Both the position numbers and the translations under genes were made by a program. The notes beneath the pieces are model-generated. The model saw only the letters and a program-made list of their open reading frames with translations, was not told where the DNA came from and did not search any database. A stretch of DNA of 64,000 nt from Bacteroidota bacterium. Lineage in GTDB: Bacteria > Bacteroidota > Bacteroidia > UKL13-3. The number at the start of each line of letters is the position of its first letter. Within the stretch, counting starts at the first letter, position 1. The stretch is from NCBI GenBank assembly GCA_040388375.1, contig JAZKBU010000003.1, positions 62,001-126,000 on the forward strand, written 5' to 3'. Positions 23,689 to 32,985 of this stretch are shown here, one piece after another.

Positions 23689-26600
23689 ATGAGAAAAAAT
23701 TACATGCTTTTATCAGGTGTAAAATATTTACATGCTTTGTTTCTTTTTGCTTTATTGCTTACCTGCACCGTACGATCAGTTGCTCAGTATAACACCTTTG
23801 CAATTCCGGCTATTGCCAACGGAAATTCAAACAACGGACGCGGCCCTATTACTTCATCATTATTCCACAGGAGCAATGCTATTTACAAAGCTGCTGAGTT
23901 AACGCCTTATCTTTCTTCCGGTGATACCATAGGCAAAGTAGGTTGGAGCATTCTTACCGCAGGAGGAAGCGTTACAGGAAACATGAAAATATATTTGGTA
24001 AATACTACCGATGTAACTTATAACAGAAGCACAACTTGGGCTACCTTGCTTACCACACCAACTGCCACGACATTGGTATATAACGGGTCTATGACTATTC
24101 CTGCTTCGGCCACGGTTTATTCAGTAACACTAAGCACTCCATTTGTTTATACAGGTGCAGGTATATATGTTGCTTACGAGTGGACTCCTTCTACCACTTC
24201 TACAGGTGCCCTTTATAACTGCAATACAGATATTACAGGCGGGCAGTGGAATGCACAGGGTGCTTCATTACCTGCCACACTTAATTTGAACAGCAATTTT
24301 CGTGCACAGGTAATATTAGGTGTTGTTCCTAAAAAGATTGATGCTTCGGTTGATGAATTGTACAGTTTGGGTAAACTACCTATTCCTTATGCCAACCCGC
24401 ATATAGTAAGAACAAGAATAACCAATAAAGGAAAAGACACCTTGTTTACTTGGCCAATTACTTTAAACATTACAGGTGCCAATACATTTACCACCACCAG
24501 TTATATAGATACACTTTTACCTGGAGGTAACTCCAAATACGTTGACTTTGCAGGTTTTAGTCCTGCCAATACAGGTAATAATATACTTACTGTAAGCGTG
24601 CCCACCGATAGTGTGAGCAGCAATAATTCAAAAACATTTAACCAAACCGTTAACCTCAATTCTTATAACTATGCCGACCCTACTTTACCTTCATTAGGAG
24701 GCGCAGGTTTTAATGGAGGCACAGGCGATTTTGTAGCTAAATTTAAATATACAGGCACTAACAAAATAAACCAGATAGGAGTGAACTTTTTTGGAGGCGG
24801 TCAGTCAGTAAAAATTGGTATATGGGATACTTCAGCTACAGGAACCCCTGGAATCTTGTTGTGGCAGTCGGCAAGTTTTACTTCAGTAACAGGTTTAAAT
24901 ACCATTCCGGTTAATCCTAAGCTGGCTATTTCAGGAAGCTTTTATGTAGGTGTTATACAGTTTAATGCCACCAATGCCAATTTCGGATTTCAGAATGAAA
25001 ACCCCATTCGCGATAAAACCTTTTACTATACTTCACCCACAGGTAGTAGTACATGGAGCGATTTTAGTGTAACAAACAGTCCATACCGCTTTATGATAGA
25101 GCCACGTTTGGAGCTTGCAAACGACCTGAGTGTAACACAGCTTTTATCACCTTTAACAGGATGTCTTGATACTGTGAGTAACCAACCAATTTCATTAAGG
25201 GTAATGAATGTAGGTTTACTGGCACAGAATTTTGCAAGCAATAACTTAAGTGTGCGGGTAAGTGTAACAAACCCGTTAAATGTTACTAGCACTTTACCTG
25301 CTACTGTAATCAGTACCGGAACACTTGCTTCAGGCGATTCAATAACTGTTAACCCTGTAACCAATTATAACATGAACACTCCCGGTACTTATACCTTTAA
25401 GTTATGGGCCGGTACTACTACTGAAGTAAATACAAACGATACACTCACTGTAACCATCAATGTAAAACCTTTACCTCCGGTAGTTACTTCAACTGTAACT
25501 TATTGCCAGAATGCAACAGCAACAGCACTTACCGCAACAGGAGTTAACACCTTGTTATGGTTTACGAGTTCTTCAGGTGGAGCGGGTAGTAATACTGCGC
25601 CAACACCCGTTACCACATCAGCGGGCACTACACTTTATTATGTAGCTGATAGCAATGCTATAACAGGTTGTATCAGTGCAAGAGCATTGATTACTGTTAA
25701 CGTTACCGCACCTGTTGCAAACAACAGTATTACTTCATTGCCACAAATTATTTGTTCAGGCTCATCACCAACAACCATAACAGCTTCAACACCAACAGGA
25801 GGTAGTGGCACTACTTATACCTATTCATGGTTAAGTTCAACAACAAGTGCTACTACCGGATTTGCCGTAGCATCAGGAACAGTAAATACACAAAACTATT
25901 CACCGGCAGCATTAACGCAAGCCATGTGGTTTAGAAGAAAAGTAATATCAGGTGCCTGTGCTGCTGATACTTCTGCAGCCATTAAAGTAGACATTAATTT
26001 AAATTCAACGTGGAATGGCTCTATGAGTACTGACTGGGCTGACCCTGATAATTGGTCAAATGGTGTTGTGCCTTGTAACAATAGCAATGTAACCATTCCC
26101 GCACTTTCATTTAATTATCCAATTATAAGTGTACCTGTAACAGTAAATAAATTAAATATAAATAGTGGTGCAAGCCTTACTTTACTTGGAGCAAACGCAC
26201 AATTAAATTTATTGGATTCGTTTATCAATAATGGACTTTTTACCAGTGCTAATGGTACTAAGATAAATTTCAATGGAAGCTCACAACAAATAATACCCGC
26301 AGGTAATTATGCCAAGTTGCAAATAAACAATACTGCGGGAGCTATATTAGGTGGGTCAGTTACGTTAAGCGATTCATTATTGTTGACCAATGGTATACTT
26401 TATTTAGATGCTAATAATTTAACATTGGGTACAAACTCTTATGCGGGTGCTGGAAGTGCAAACAGCTTTATTAAAACCAATGGTTTTGGTTCAGTTATAG
26501 TTAACGGGGTAGGTGGTACAGGTAAAACAGGCAATGTAATTATACCCATAGGAAATGCTACATTCAATCCTGTTAAATTGCTTAATGCAGGAACAACCGA

Positions 26601-27492
26601 TAACTTTACTTTACGTTTATTTGATAGTGTAACAGCTAACTATTCAGGCTCGTCATCGGTTGGTAATAAGTTACCTGGTAATGTAGTAGACCGAACGTGG
26701 ATTATAAACGAAGGAACAGCGGGAGGAAGCAATGCAACCGTAACTTTGCAGTGGAATACAATAGATGAGTTGCCGGGTTTTACTCGTTTTGCCTGCTTTG
26801 TATCTCGTTACAACGGAACTTTTTGGGTGGGTAATCCTCCTTCAGCAGCAATAGGTTCAAATCCTTATACGCAAACCCTTTCAGGTATTACCGCATTCTC
26901 TCCATTCAGTATTGCTAACCTTGCTTTTCCTGTTGAGTTAATTAGCTTTAAAGGAGAAGAAAATGGCAACAAAGTATTACTTACTTGGGCAACAGCCAGT
27001 GAAATAAACAACGATCATTTTACAGTAGAGCGGTCATTTGATAATGTAAACTTTACAGCCATTGGTACTGTTAAGGGAGCAGGCACCAGTAGTCGTATAA
27101 ACACCTATAATTTTACCGATATAGATGCTATTGCATTAGCCCAACCAACTTTGTATTACAGGTTAAAACAAGTAGATATGGATGGCACATTTACTTACTC
27201 AACTATTGTTGTTATCAATTTGAATAAAGGCAATCATACATTAGAAACCATTACACCAAATCCTTTTGACAATGCACTTAAAATTACATTCAACGGCAAT
27301 AAAACAGTTACCCATGTGCAGGTGAAAATTACTGATATAAACGGACGCATTGTGTCAGAACGTACTGTATCTTCACCGGTAGATATACAATTTATTAACC
27401 TTGATAATTTAGCTAACTTAACTACAGGTATGTATAATGTGCTTGTAGTTACCAATGGAGAAACCAATATTTATAAAGTAGTAAAAAATTAA
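23689..27492 (+). CDS. Large T9SS-secreted surface protein
   Basis: About 1267 residues from the ATG at 23689 (MRKNYMLL); an open frame to 23653 precedes it but the later start gives a clean signal peptide ending at SVAQ. The sequence has Ser/Thr-rich beta modules, Ig-like stretches (TYCQNATATAL...) of the T9SS accessory type, a repeat of NVTIPA-type G8/beta-helix sequence near 800-860, and the common module VELISFKGEENGNKVLLTWATASE. The end (ITPNPFDNALKI ... GMYNVLVVTNGETNIYKVVKN) is a type A sorting domain, so it should be exported by T9SS and held at the surface. Binding target unknown. Confidence 0.85.
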   Translation: MRKNYMLLSGVKYLHALFLFALLLTCTVRSVAQYNTFAIPAIANGNSNNGRGPITSSLFHRSNAIYKAAELTPYLSSGDTIGKVGWSILTAGGSVTGNMKIYLVNTTDVTYNRSTTWATLLTTPTATTLVYNGSMTIPASATVYSVTLSTPFVYTGAGIYVAYEWTPSTTSTGALYNCNTDITGGQWNAQGASLPATLNLNSNFRAQVILGVVPKKIDASVDELYSLGKLPIPYANPHIVRTRITNKGKDTLFTWPITLNITGANTFTTTSYIDTLLPGGNSKYVDFAGFSPANTGNNILTVSVPTDSVSSNNSKTFNQTVNLNSYNYADPTLPSLGGAGFNGGTGDFVAKFKYTGTNKINQIGVNFFGGGQSVKIGIWDTSATGTPGILLWQSASFTSVTGLNTIPVNPKLAISGSFYVGVIQFNATNANFGFQNENPIRDKTFYYTSPTGSSTWSDFSVTNSPYRFMIEPRLELANDLSVTQLLSPLTGCLDTVSNQPISLRVMNVGLLAQNFASNNLSVRVSVTNPLNVTSTLPATVISTGTLASGDSITVNPVTNYNMNTPGTYTFKLWAGTTTEVNTNDTLTVTINVKPLPPVVTSTVTYCQNATATALTATGVNTLLWFTSSSGGAGSNTAPTPVTTSAGTTLYYVADSNAITGCISARALITVNVTAPVANNSITSLPQIICSGSSPTTITASTPTGGSGTTYTYSWLSSTTSATTGFAVASGTVNTQNYSPAALTQAMWFRRKVISGACAADTSAAIKVDINLNSTWNGSMSTDWADPDNWSNGVVPCNNSNVTIPALSFNYPIISVPVTVNKLNINSGASLTLLGANAQLNLLDSFINNGLFTSANGTKINFNGSSQQIIPAGNYAKLQINNTAGAILGGSVTLSDSLLLTNGILYLDANNLTLGTNSYAGAGSANSFIKTNGFGSVIVNGVGGTGKTGNVIIPIGNATFNPVKLLNAGTTDNFTLRLFDSVTANYSGSSSVGNKLPGNVVDRTWIINEGTAGGSNATVTLQWNTIDELPGFTRFACFVSRYNGTFWVGNPPSAAIGSNPYTQTLSGITAFSPFSIANLAFPVELISFKGEENGNKVLLTWATASEINNDHFTVERSFDNVNFTAIGTVKGAGTSSRINTYNFTDIDAIALAQPTLYYRLKQVDMDGTFTYSTIVVINLNKGNHTLETITPNPFDNALKITFNGNKTVTHVQVKITDINGRIVSERTVSSPVDIQFINLDNLANLTTGMYNVLVVTNGETNIYKVVKN

Positions 27493-27512
27493 AATCAAAC
27501 AGTAATACAAGT

Positions 27513-27556
27513 AAGCAGACTACTCCAAAACCAGTTTGGAGTAGTCTGCTTTTTTA
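27513..27556 (+). terminator. Rho-independent terminator
   Basis: Perfect 17-pair stem starting AAGCAGACTACTCC with a 5-base loop, followed by a T run, 20 bases after the stop at 27492. Confidence 0.93.
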
Positions 27557-27569
27557 ACAAATAACACTG

Positions 27570-28121
27570 ATGTCCATAGTTTATAATAAATTCAAATCAT
27601 ACGAGATTAACCCAAATACTGAAATACTTATTTTAGGTACTTTCAGCCACAATGTGAAAGATGGTGCAGATTTCTTTTTTGGAAAACCCCGTAATTATTT
27701 ATGGCATTTACTGCCTGTTTGCTGGGGTTTACCAAGTTTAAAAGAAGCTCCTTTAAGCCAGAAACAATCGTTTATGAAAACCCATAAAGTTGATTTTGCC
27801 GATATTATTGAGAGTCTGGAAGTACCCGAAGGAGAAGAAAATAATTTAGATGATGTTTTTATAGATCAACATGCTCATGAGTGGAAAGACATAATTTCAT
27901 TAATCAATCAATTAAGTCATTTAAAAGCCGTGTATTTTACACGAAAAACATTTGTGGGCATAACCAATGCAAAAGCACAAATAGTGCAAATAGCCAATCA
28001 TTGCAAAGAGAAAAATATACGTTTCTGTAAGTTGGAAACACCTGCTAAATATTTTGATAACATTAAGCAACAACAATGGATAGATACCATTGTAACCCAA
28101 AAAACCTGTATGAGAATATAA
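27570..28121 (+). CDS. Uracil-DNA glycosylase-superfamily protein
   Basis: 183 residues. The N-terminal EILILGTFSHNVKDG (about 18-32) corresponds to the catalytic motif A strand-loop, followed by FFFGKPRNYLWHLLP, the pattern I know from the UDG-superfamily branch that includes hypoxanthine-DNA glycosylases. VDFADIIESLE and LKAVYFTRKTF continue the alternating alpha/beta fold. Predicted to remove a damaged base from DNA in the cytoplasm; the base (inosine or uracil) cannot be told. A convergent thioesterase gene ends 7 bases away. Confidence 0.72.
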   Translation: MSIVYNKFKSYEINPNTEILILGTFSHNVKDGADFFFGKPRNYLWHLLPVCWGLPSLKEAPLSQKQSFMKTHKVDFADIIESLEVPEGEENNLDDVFIDQHAHEWKDIISLINQLSHLKAVYFTRKTFVGITNAKAQIVQIANHCKEKNIRFCKLETPAKYFDNIKQQQWIDTIVTQKTCMRI

Positions 28122-28128
28122 TAAGTGT

Positions 28129-28551
28129 TTATTGCTCCAATACGCTTACAAACCATTCAAAATGGCCGTCAAAAACAAGCGTGTTATGGGTGTCAAATAA
28201 CTCAACGTGCAGTGTAAATGAAACACGTTTTTTAGTGGCTAGTTGTGTGCTGATATCAGCTACATTTATATCAACCAGATTAGCTTTGGAGTAAATAGCG
28301 CCTGTAGCCGGTTTTTTATATTTAACAGTTACTTTTCTAACAACAGGTATTAAATTGTTTCCATAAGCAGGAAAATGAATTAACAGGAACTGCCCGCTGG
28401 TGGCTTCGGCTAAAGCAAATAATGCTGCAGCATGCACCGTGTTTAAGTGGTTGGTGTAAGCTTGGTTGGCTGATAGTTTCAGTAAGTAATCTTCCTTGTC
28501 TGACAGTTCAAGATTAATCAGTTTGTTAAAAGGCAGTTCAGTTATTTGCAT
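28129..28551 (-). CDS. Hotdog-fold thioesterase-like protein (DUF4442/YiiD-C type)
   Basis: I start at ATG 28551 (MQITELPFNKLI), 140 residues; the open frame to 28608 would run through the terminator at 28600-28628 and is rejected. The hotdog core has NHLNTVHAAALFALAEATSGQFLL, with the family-typical N-x-x-x-x-H-A-A-x-x-F-A-x-x-E helix, and VRKVTVKYKKPATG. Such proteins hydrolyse or bind acyl-CoA thioesters. No signal peptide is present. Confidence 0.75.
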   Translation of the reverse strand: MQITELPFNKLINLELSDKEDYLLKLSANQAYTNHLNTVHAAALFALAEATSGQFLLIHFPAYGNNLIPVVRKVTVKYKKPATGAIYSKANLVDINVADISTQLATKKRVSFTLHVELFDTHNTLVFDGHFEWFVSVLEQ

Positions 28552-28599
28552 ATTATTTACATAAAAATGTTCGCTCAATGTATTGATAAAAGCGCATAA

Positions 28600-28628
28600 A
28601 AAAAGCATACTTAAAAGGTATGCTTTTT
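28600..28628 (-). terminator. Rho-independent terminator
   Basis: AAAAAGCATAC / GTATGCTTTTT stem (11 pairs, 7-base loop), 20 bases beyond the stop of the methyltransferase gene at 28648 on the minus strand. Confidence 0.85.
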
Positions 28629-28647
28629 CATATAGTAATAAGTGATT

Positions 28648-29457
28648 TTATTTCCAAGCTTTTACAATTAAACCGGTACCCGTTTTGTGGGTACTATTGG
28701 TATCAAGGTAATTTAAAATAAAGCTGATAGGAAAAGTAATAATATAATAAAAAGGTAATATAATAAAGAATGCTTTACTGGTATTTAACATAGACATTGG
28801 GTATTTCATACTTAGTTTCCATGCTATTTTACCGGGAGCTCCGTAGCTGTATAATATTTCAATTTTATCTTTACTGAAACCTGCTTTCATTAATTTTTCT
28901 TCCATTTCAGCTACCGGGTATCCATCGCGTACATGCTCGCCTATAAAGCTTTCGCCTGTTTCTTCGTGTACATCACTTCCGCCTTGGTCGCTAGGGGTTG
29001 AAATTAATAACATAGCGCCCGGTTTCATGGCTTGGTAGTAATTGGTAAATACATCAACATCTTCTAAAATATGTTCCATTACATCTACACATAAAACCAA
29101 ATCATATTTATTGGTAGCAAAAGGTTTGGTTAAATCAGCAAACTGAAATTTAGCATTGGTTAAACCTACTTTACCAAAAAATTCATTGCAATCAGCAATT
29201 TGTTTTTCCATTACATCCAATGAATCTATGGTGTATTGGTTTTTATGTTTAGCTAAAAAATAACTGTACTGACCAAAGCCCGAGCCCGCATCACAAATCA
29301 ATGCTTTCGGGTTTTTATTAATCCATGTTTTTAATTCACGGTGTATATGCCAACTGCGCAACAAAAGTAAATCGAGCAAGCTGTAAAAGAATTTACGTAA
29401 AATGGTATACTTATTAAATACTATGCCTAAATCTTTCTTTATTGGATCGTAATTCAT
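28648..29457 (-). CDS. Class I SAM-dependent methyltransferase
   Basis: 269 residues. Motif I is CDAGSGFGQY (55-64), followed by IDSLDVMEKQIADC, DLVLCVDVMEHI (motif IV) and PGAMLLISTPS (motif VI). The last 45 residues are strongly hydrophobic (ALFIILPFYYI-like run, about 228-255), suggesting membrane association and perhaps a lipid or quinone-like substrate. It is read in the same direction as rbfA, 29 bases downstream of it, so the two may be cotranscribed. Confidence 0.83.
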   Translation of the reverse strand: MNYDPIKKDLGIVFNKYTILRKFFYSLLDLLLLRSWHIHRELKTWINKNPKALICDAGSGFGQYSYFLAKHKNQYTIDSLDVMEKQIADCNEFFGKVGLTNAKFQFADLTKPFATNKYDLVLCVDVMEHILEDVDVFTNYYQAMKPGAMLLISTPSDQGGSDVHEETGESFIGEHVRDGYPVAEMEEKLMKAGFSKDKIEILYSYGAPGKIAWKLSMKYPMSMLNTSKAFFIILPFYYIITFPISFILNYLDTNSTHKTGTGLIVKAWK

Positions 29458-29486
29458 TATTTTTTATACTGTTGAGATTGCTATTA

Positions 29487-29849
29487 TTATTTTCCTTTTT
29501 TGTCGTCTTCGTCTTTTACCTTTTTCAATATATTTTCCATATGGAAAACATAATCCAAACTTTCATCAATGAAAAAACTCAATTCAGGTACAATACGAGC
29601 CTGATTTTTTATTTTGGCTGCAAGGCGTTTGCGAATTTCTTTATTGTTAAGGTTAATTAAGTCGAGTAACTCTGTTTTATTGGTAGTATTTAAAAAGCTA
29701 AGATATACTTTAGCATAGCCCAAGTCAGGCGACATTTCCACTCGGCTAATTGTAATAAAAGCGTTGTTAAAAGAACCTGCTTCTTTTAAAAATATATCAG
29801 CCAAATACTGTTGTATAATGCCTGCAAATTTTTCCTGACGAATACCCAT
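29487..29849 (-). CDS. rbfA: Ribosome-binding factor A
   Basis: 120 residues from ATG 29849 (MGIRQEKFAGII); the frame is open 11 codons further to 29882, but a TATATTCG -7-like box at 29866-29873 lies between, favouring the shorter form. It is a KH-like domain with the RbfA landmarks FITISRVEMSPDLGYAKVYLSFL and LAAKIKNQARIVPELSFFIDES, and a charged tail. It binds the 30S subunit during late 16S maturation and cold adaptation. Confidence 0.88.
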   Translation of the reverse strand: MGIRQEKFAGIIQQYLADIFLKEAGSFNNAFITISRVEMSPDLGYAKVYLSFLNTTNKTELLDLINLNNKEIRKRLAAKIKNQARIVPELSFFIDESLDYVFHMENILKKVKDEDDKKGK

Positions 29850-29956
29850 AACTTTATAAAGGTTGCGAATATAAGCACCCAATTGTAAAATAGCTATTTA
29901 TAGCTTGTTTTAAAGATAAAATGATGAAAATGAATAAAGTTGGAGGGCGTGTCGGT

Positions 29957-30607
29957 TTATTTTTTACGAACCAGCATAAGCCCGTCCCTTAAAGGCAATA
30001 ATATATTCTCCACCCGGGTGTCGTTGGTAATATGCTGGTTTAAGTCGTGTAAAATTTTGGTGTCACGATCTTTTTCTATGTGGTTTGCATCCAAAACCTT
30101 TCCGCTCCAAAGCACATTGTCAATTAATATAAAAGCACCCGAAGGAATTATATTTAATACCAATTCGTAATATTTAGGGTAATTAGGTTTGTCAGCATCA
30201 ATAAAAACCAAATCAAATGCATGGTTTAAGGTGCGTATAATCTGGTAAGCATCGCCAATAATATGTTGTATTTTTCCTTTGTTGCCCGATTTTTCTATAT
30301 AATCATTAACTAAATCCTCATGCTCCGGATTCACATCAATGGTAACGAGTTTACCATTTTCCTGTAAGCCTTCGGCCAGACAAATAGCCGAATAACCGGT
30401 ATAAGTACCTATTTCTAAAATATATTTCGGTTTTAGTAAATGACTAATCATGCTTAGCAAACGACCTTGAAAATGTCCGCTTAACATACGAGGCTGTAAT
30501 ATATTGGCATGTGTATGCCTGTTAAGCTGCTGTAAAACGCTGCTTTCATCTGAAGTAGCATCATCGCAGTATTGCTGTAAGTTATCAGGAATTAAATTAA
30601 AACTCAT
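29957..30607 (-). CDS. O-methyltransferase (family 3, catechol-type)
   Basis: 216 residues from the ATG at 30607 (MSFNLIPD). SAM-binding motif ILEIGTYTGYSAICLAEGL, acidic residue in VTIDVNPE, and the metal/catalytic strand DLVFIDADKPNYPKYYEL with IPSGAFILIDNVLWSGKV are the usual order of a Mg-dependent O-methyltransferase (caffeoyl-CoA/catechol type). A perfect TATTTTTG -7 box at 30612-30619 sits directly upstream, making the leader very short and ruling out the longer start at 30640. Confidence 0.87.
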   Translation of the reverse strand: MSFNLIPDNLQQYCDDATSDESSVLQQLNRHTHANILQPRMLSGHFQGRLLSMISHLLKPKYILEIGTYTGYSAICLAEGLQENGKLVTIDVNPEHEDLVNDYIEKSGNKGKIQHIIGDAYQIIRTLNHAFDLVFIDADKPNYPKYYELVLNIIPSGAFILIDNVLWSGKVLDANHIEKDRDTKILHDLNQHITNDTRVENILLPLRDGLMLVRKK

Positions 30608-30611
30608 GGGG

Positions 30612-30619
30612 CAAAAATA
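30612..30619 (-). promoter_or_regulatory. -7 box of O-methyltransferase gene
   Basis: The minus strand reads TATTTTTG, a perfect TAnnTTTG match 4 bases before the ATG at 30607, so the transcript would be almost leaderless. No certain -33 element. Confidence 0.4.
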
Positions 30620-30704
30620 AGTTAAAAGCCTTGGCTTCATTAAAATTATTTGTACGGAAATGTTTAATCAATAAAAAAATAAACAGATTTTGTAATATTA
30701 CCAC

Positions 30705-31391
30705 ATGGTAACAATTACTCAATTTGAACTTCGCTTGCTGCTGGCTTTGTTGCTGGGAGCAGCTATTGGTTTAGAGCGTCAGTGGCGTCATAAAATGGCT
30801 GGTGTTAAAACCAATGCTTTGGTATCATTGGGTTCCGCATTATTTATTTTGTTAGGAGCTAAAATAATGGATAGCTCAAGCGAGGCACGCATAGCTGCCC
30901 AAATAATAACAGGTATTGGTTTTTTAGGTGCCGGTGCTATAATGAAAGAAGGTTTTAGCGTATCTGGTTTAAACACGGCAGCTACTATTTGGTGTAGCGG
31001 GGCAGTAGGTTGTTTAGCAGGTTTAGGTTTTTGGTACGAGGCAGGTATAGGTACTTTGTTTGTAATCTTATCACATTTGGTATTACGTCCGGTTGAAGCC
31101 AGAATAGAGAAAAGAAGTCAGGGCAACCAAAGTGGTGGTCGTCATAGATTACTTATTAAATGCAGCTTGGCAGTAAAAGATGTAGTAAGGGTTAACTTGT
31201 TTAAGATTATTGAAAAGACAAACAATTTAAAAGTAAACTCTTACAATGTAGAGTTTATAAACAATGAAAATGTAGTGATAGATATAACTTTAAAAGTATT
31301 GGATAAAGCAGATGAAGACATTAATGAAATAGACGAAATGCTGCATAGTATAAATGATATGCAACTGGTAAGGTGGGATACGTTAGAGTAA
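30705..31391 (+). CDS. MgtC/SapB family membrane protein
   Basis: 228 residues. The N-terminal 130 form the MgtC fold: LLLALLLGAAIGLERQWRHKMAGVKTNALVSLGSALF (about 10-46), TGIGFLGAGAIMKEG and LNTAATIWCSGAVGCLAGLG, with several membrane helices. The C-terminal 95 residues are a soluble ACT-like domain (VNLFKIIEKTNNLKVNSYNVEF). Members help Mg2+ homeostasis or restrain the F-type ATPase in pathogens; the role here is open. It converges with fumC over a shared terminator. Confidence 0.88.
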   Translation: MVTITQFELRLLLALLLGAAIGLERQWRHKMAGVKTNALVSLGSALFILLGAKIMDSSSEARIAAQIITGIGFLGAGAIMKEGFSVSGLNTAATIWCSGAVGCLAGLGFWYEAGIGTLFVILSHLVLRPVEARIEKRSQGNQSGGRHRLLIKCSLAVKDVVRVNLFKIIEKTNNLKVNSYNVEFINNENVVIDITLKVLDKADEDINEIDEMLHSINDMQLVRWDTLE

Positions 31392-31417
31392 TTATTTAGT
31401 TTAAAAGTAAGCAATAA

Positions 31418-31453
31418 AAAAACGCCACCTTTCAAAAGAAAGGTGGCGTTTTT
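31418..31453. terminator. Bidirectional rho-independent terminator
   Basis: A 16-pair perfect stem (AAAAACGCCACCTTTC / GAAAGGTGGCGTTTTT) with an AAAA loop between the convergent mgtC-like and fumC genes; the stem ends give T runs on both strands. Confidence 0.92.
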
Positions 31454-31472
31454 GTTTTATAAAAATAGATGA

Positions 31473-32867
31473 TTATAAATTACCAACCATGTTTTCAGGT
31501 TTAACCCATGCGGTAAATTCTTCGCTGGTTAAGTAACCTAATTCTACCGCTGCTTCGCGTAAAGTTTTGTTTTCTTTATGTGCTTTCTTAGCAATTTTAG
31601 CTGCTTTTTCGTAACCAATATGTGGGTTTAAAGCAGTAACCAACATCAATGAGTTTTCTAAATGACGTTGAATAATATCATTATTAGCTTCAATACCTAT
31701 AGCACATTTGTCGTTGAATGATACACAAGCATCGCCAATTAAACGGGCACTTTGTAATACGTTAGCTGCCATTACAGGTTTAAATACATTCAATTCAAAA
31801 TGTCCGTTCATGCCACCCACAGTAACTGCTACATCGTTACCAATTACCTGTGCGCAAACCATAGTCATAGCTTCAGGCTGAGTTGGGTTTACTTTACCCG
31901 GCATAATAGATGAACCTGGTTCGTTATCAGGAATAATAATTTCGCCAATACCGCTTCTTGGTCCTGATGATAACATACGAATATCGTTGGCAATTTTCAT
32001 TAACGAAACTGCTGTACGTTTTAAGGCGCCACTTAATTCAACCATGGCATCGTGAGCTGCTAATGCTTCAAATTTGTTTGGAGCAGTTACAAAAGGAAAG
32101 CCGGTAAAGTCAGCAATTTTTTTAGCTACCAATACATCGTAACCTTTAGGAGCATTTAATCCAGTTCCCACAGCGGTACCACCTAAAGCCAATTCTAAAA
32201 TCATAGTTAATGCACTATTGATACATCTGATAGAGTTATCAATTTGTTGTACATAACCGCTGAATTCCTGACCTAAGGTTAATGGAGTAGCATCCATAAA
32301 ATGGGTTCTACCTGTTTTAACTATGTTTTTAAAATCCTTTGCTTTTTTATCTAAAGTATTGCGCAATAAAGTTAAACCAGGTAAAGTAATTTCAACTGTT
32401 TGTTTGTATGCAGCAATATGCATGGCAGTTGGGAATGTATCGTTACTCGATTGCGATTTATTTACATCATCGTTTGGATGTAATACTTTGTTTTCGTCTA
32501 ATAAATTTCCACCATTGATAACGTGTGCACGGTTAGCAATTACCTCGTTCGAGTTCATATTGCTTTGGGTACCGCTACCGGTTTGCCAAATTACCAACGG
32601 GAACTCCCCATCGTGCATACCAGTTAAGATTTCATCACATACTTTGCTAATCAAATCGCGTTTTTCAGCAGGCAATACACCCAAATCAGTATTGGCATGT
32701 GCAGCAGCTTTTTTTAAGTAAGCAAATGCATGTATAATTTCCCTTGGCATACTAGCTTCAGGTCCTATTTTAAAGTTATTGCGGCTACGTTCAGTTTGTG
32801 CTCCCCAATATTTTTCGGCAGGTACTTGTACCTCGCCCATGGTATCGTGTTCTATTCTGTATGTCAT
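31473..32867 (-). CDS. fumC: Class II fumarate hydratase
   Basis: 464 residues, standard for FumC. The superfamily signature [15 protein letters not shown] is at 318-332, with [14 protein letters not shown] (96-109) and [10 protein letters not shown] (186-195) supplying substrate residues. It hydrates fumarate to malate in the citric acid cycle, without an iron-sulfur cluster. The start codon sits 2 bases from a dispersed inverted repeat that fills most of the gap to pgk. Confidence 0.95.
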   Translation of the reverse strand: MTYRIEHDTMGEVQVPAEKYWGAQTERSRNNFKIGPEASMPREIIHAFAYLKKAAAHANTDLGVLPAEKRDLISKVCDEILTGMHDGEFPLVIWQTGSGTQSNMNSNEVIANRAHVINGGNLLDENKVLHPNDDVNKSQSSNDTFPTAMHIAAYKQTVEITLPGLTLLRNTLDKKAKDFKNIVKTGRTHFMDATPLTLGQEFSGYVQQIDNSIRCINSALTMILELALGGTAVGTGLNAPKGYDVLVAKKIADFTGFPFVTAPNKFEALAAHDAMVELSGALKRTAVSLMKIANDIRMLSSGPRSGIGEIIIPDNEPGSSIMPGKVNPTQPEAMTMVCAQVIGNDVAVTVGGMNGHFELNVFKPVMAANVLQSARLIGDACVSFNDKCAIGIEANNDIIQRHLENSLMLVTALNPHIGYEKAAKIAKKAHKENKTLREAAVELGYLTSEEFTAWVKPENMVGNL

Positions 32868-32869
32868 AT

Positions 32870-32980
32870 TTTTGCTTCTAGCCTCTGGCTGCTGGCAGCT
32901 AGCCTTTGGTTATTTTTATACTTTTAATTTTTATGTTTCTTAATTTCCTTGCCAGGAGCCAGCAGCTAGCTGCCAGAGGC
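32870..32980. repeat. Dispersed intergenic inverted repeat, copy 1
   Basis: Two GC-rich arms flank an A/T-rich centre: 32870-32904 and 32951-32980. The outer 9 bases are perfectly inverted (GCCTCTGGC at 32881 against GCCAGAGGC at 32972) and the inner parts pair imperfectly through GCTAGC and GCTGGC motifs. The fumC-proximal arm, read on the minus strand, closely matches the 3' arm of the element at 62510-62615, including GCTAGAAGCAAAA just before the start codon. Confidence 0.75.
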
Positions 32981-32985
32981 AATTA

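Noticed and set aside
23604-23792. Short plus-strand frame before the T9SS protein
   Set aside because: Out of frame with and overlapping the signal peptide of the large gene; no promoter and no family features.
25896-26096. Minus-strand frames inside the T9SS surface protein gene
   Set aside because: Low-complexity shadows of a Ser/Thr-rich coding region.
28552-28608. N-terminal extension of the thioesterase-like gene
   Set aside because: It would overlap the terminator at 28600-28628 of the upstream gene.
32870-32980. Repeated GCCAG/GCTAGC words considered as a CRISPR array
   Set aside because: Only two arms, inverted not direct, no spacers of equal length and no cas genes; it is an inverted repeat element.
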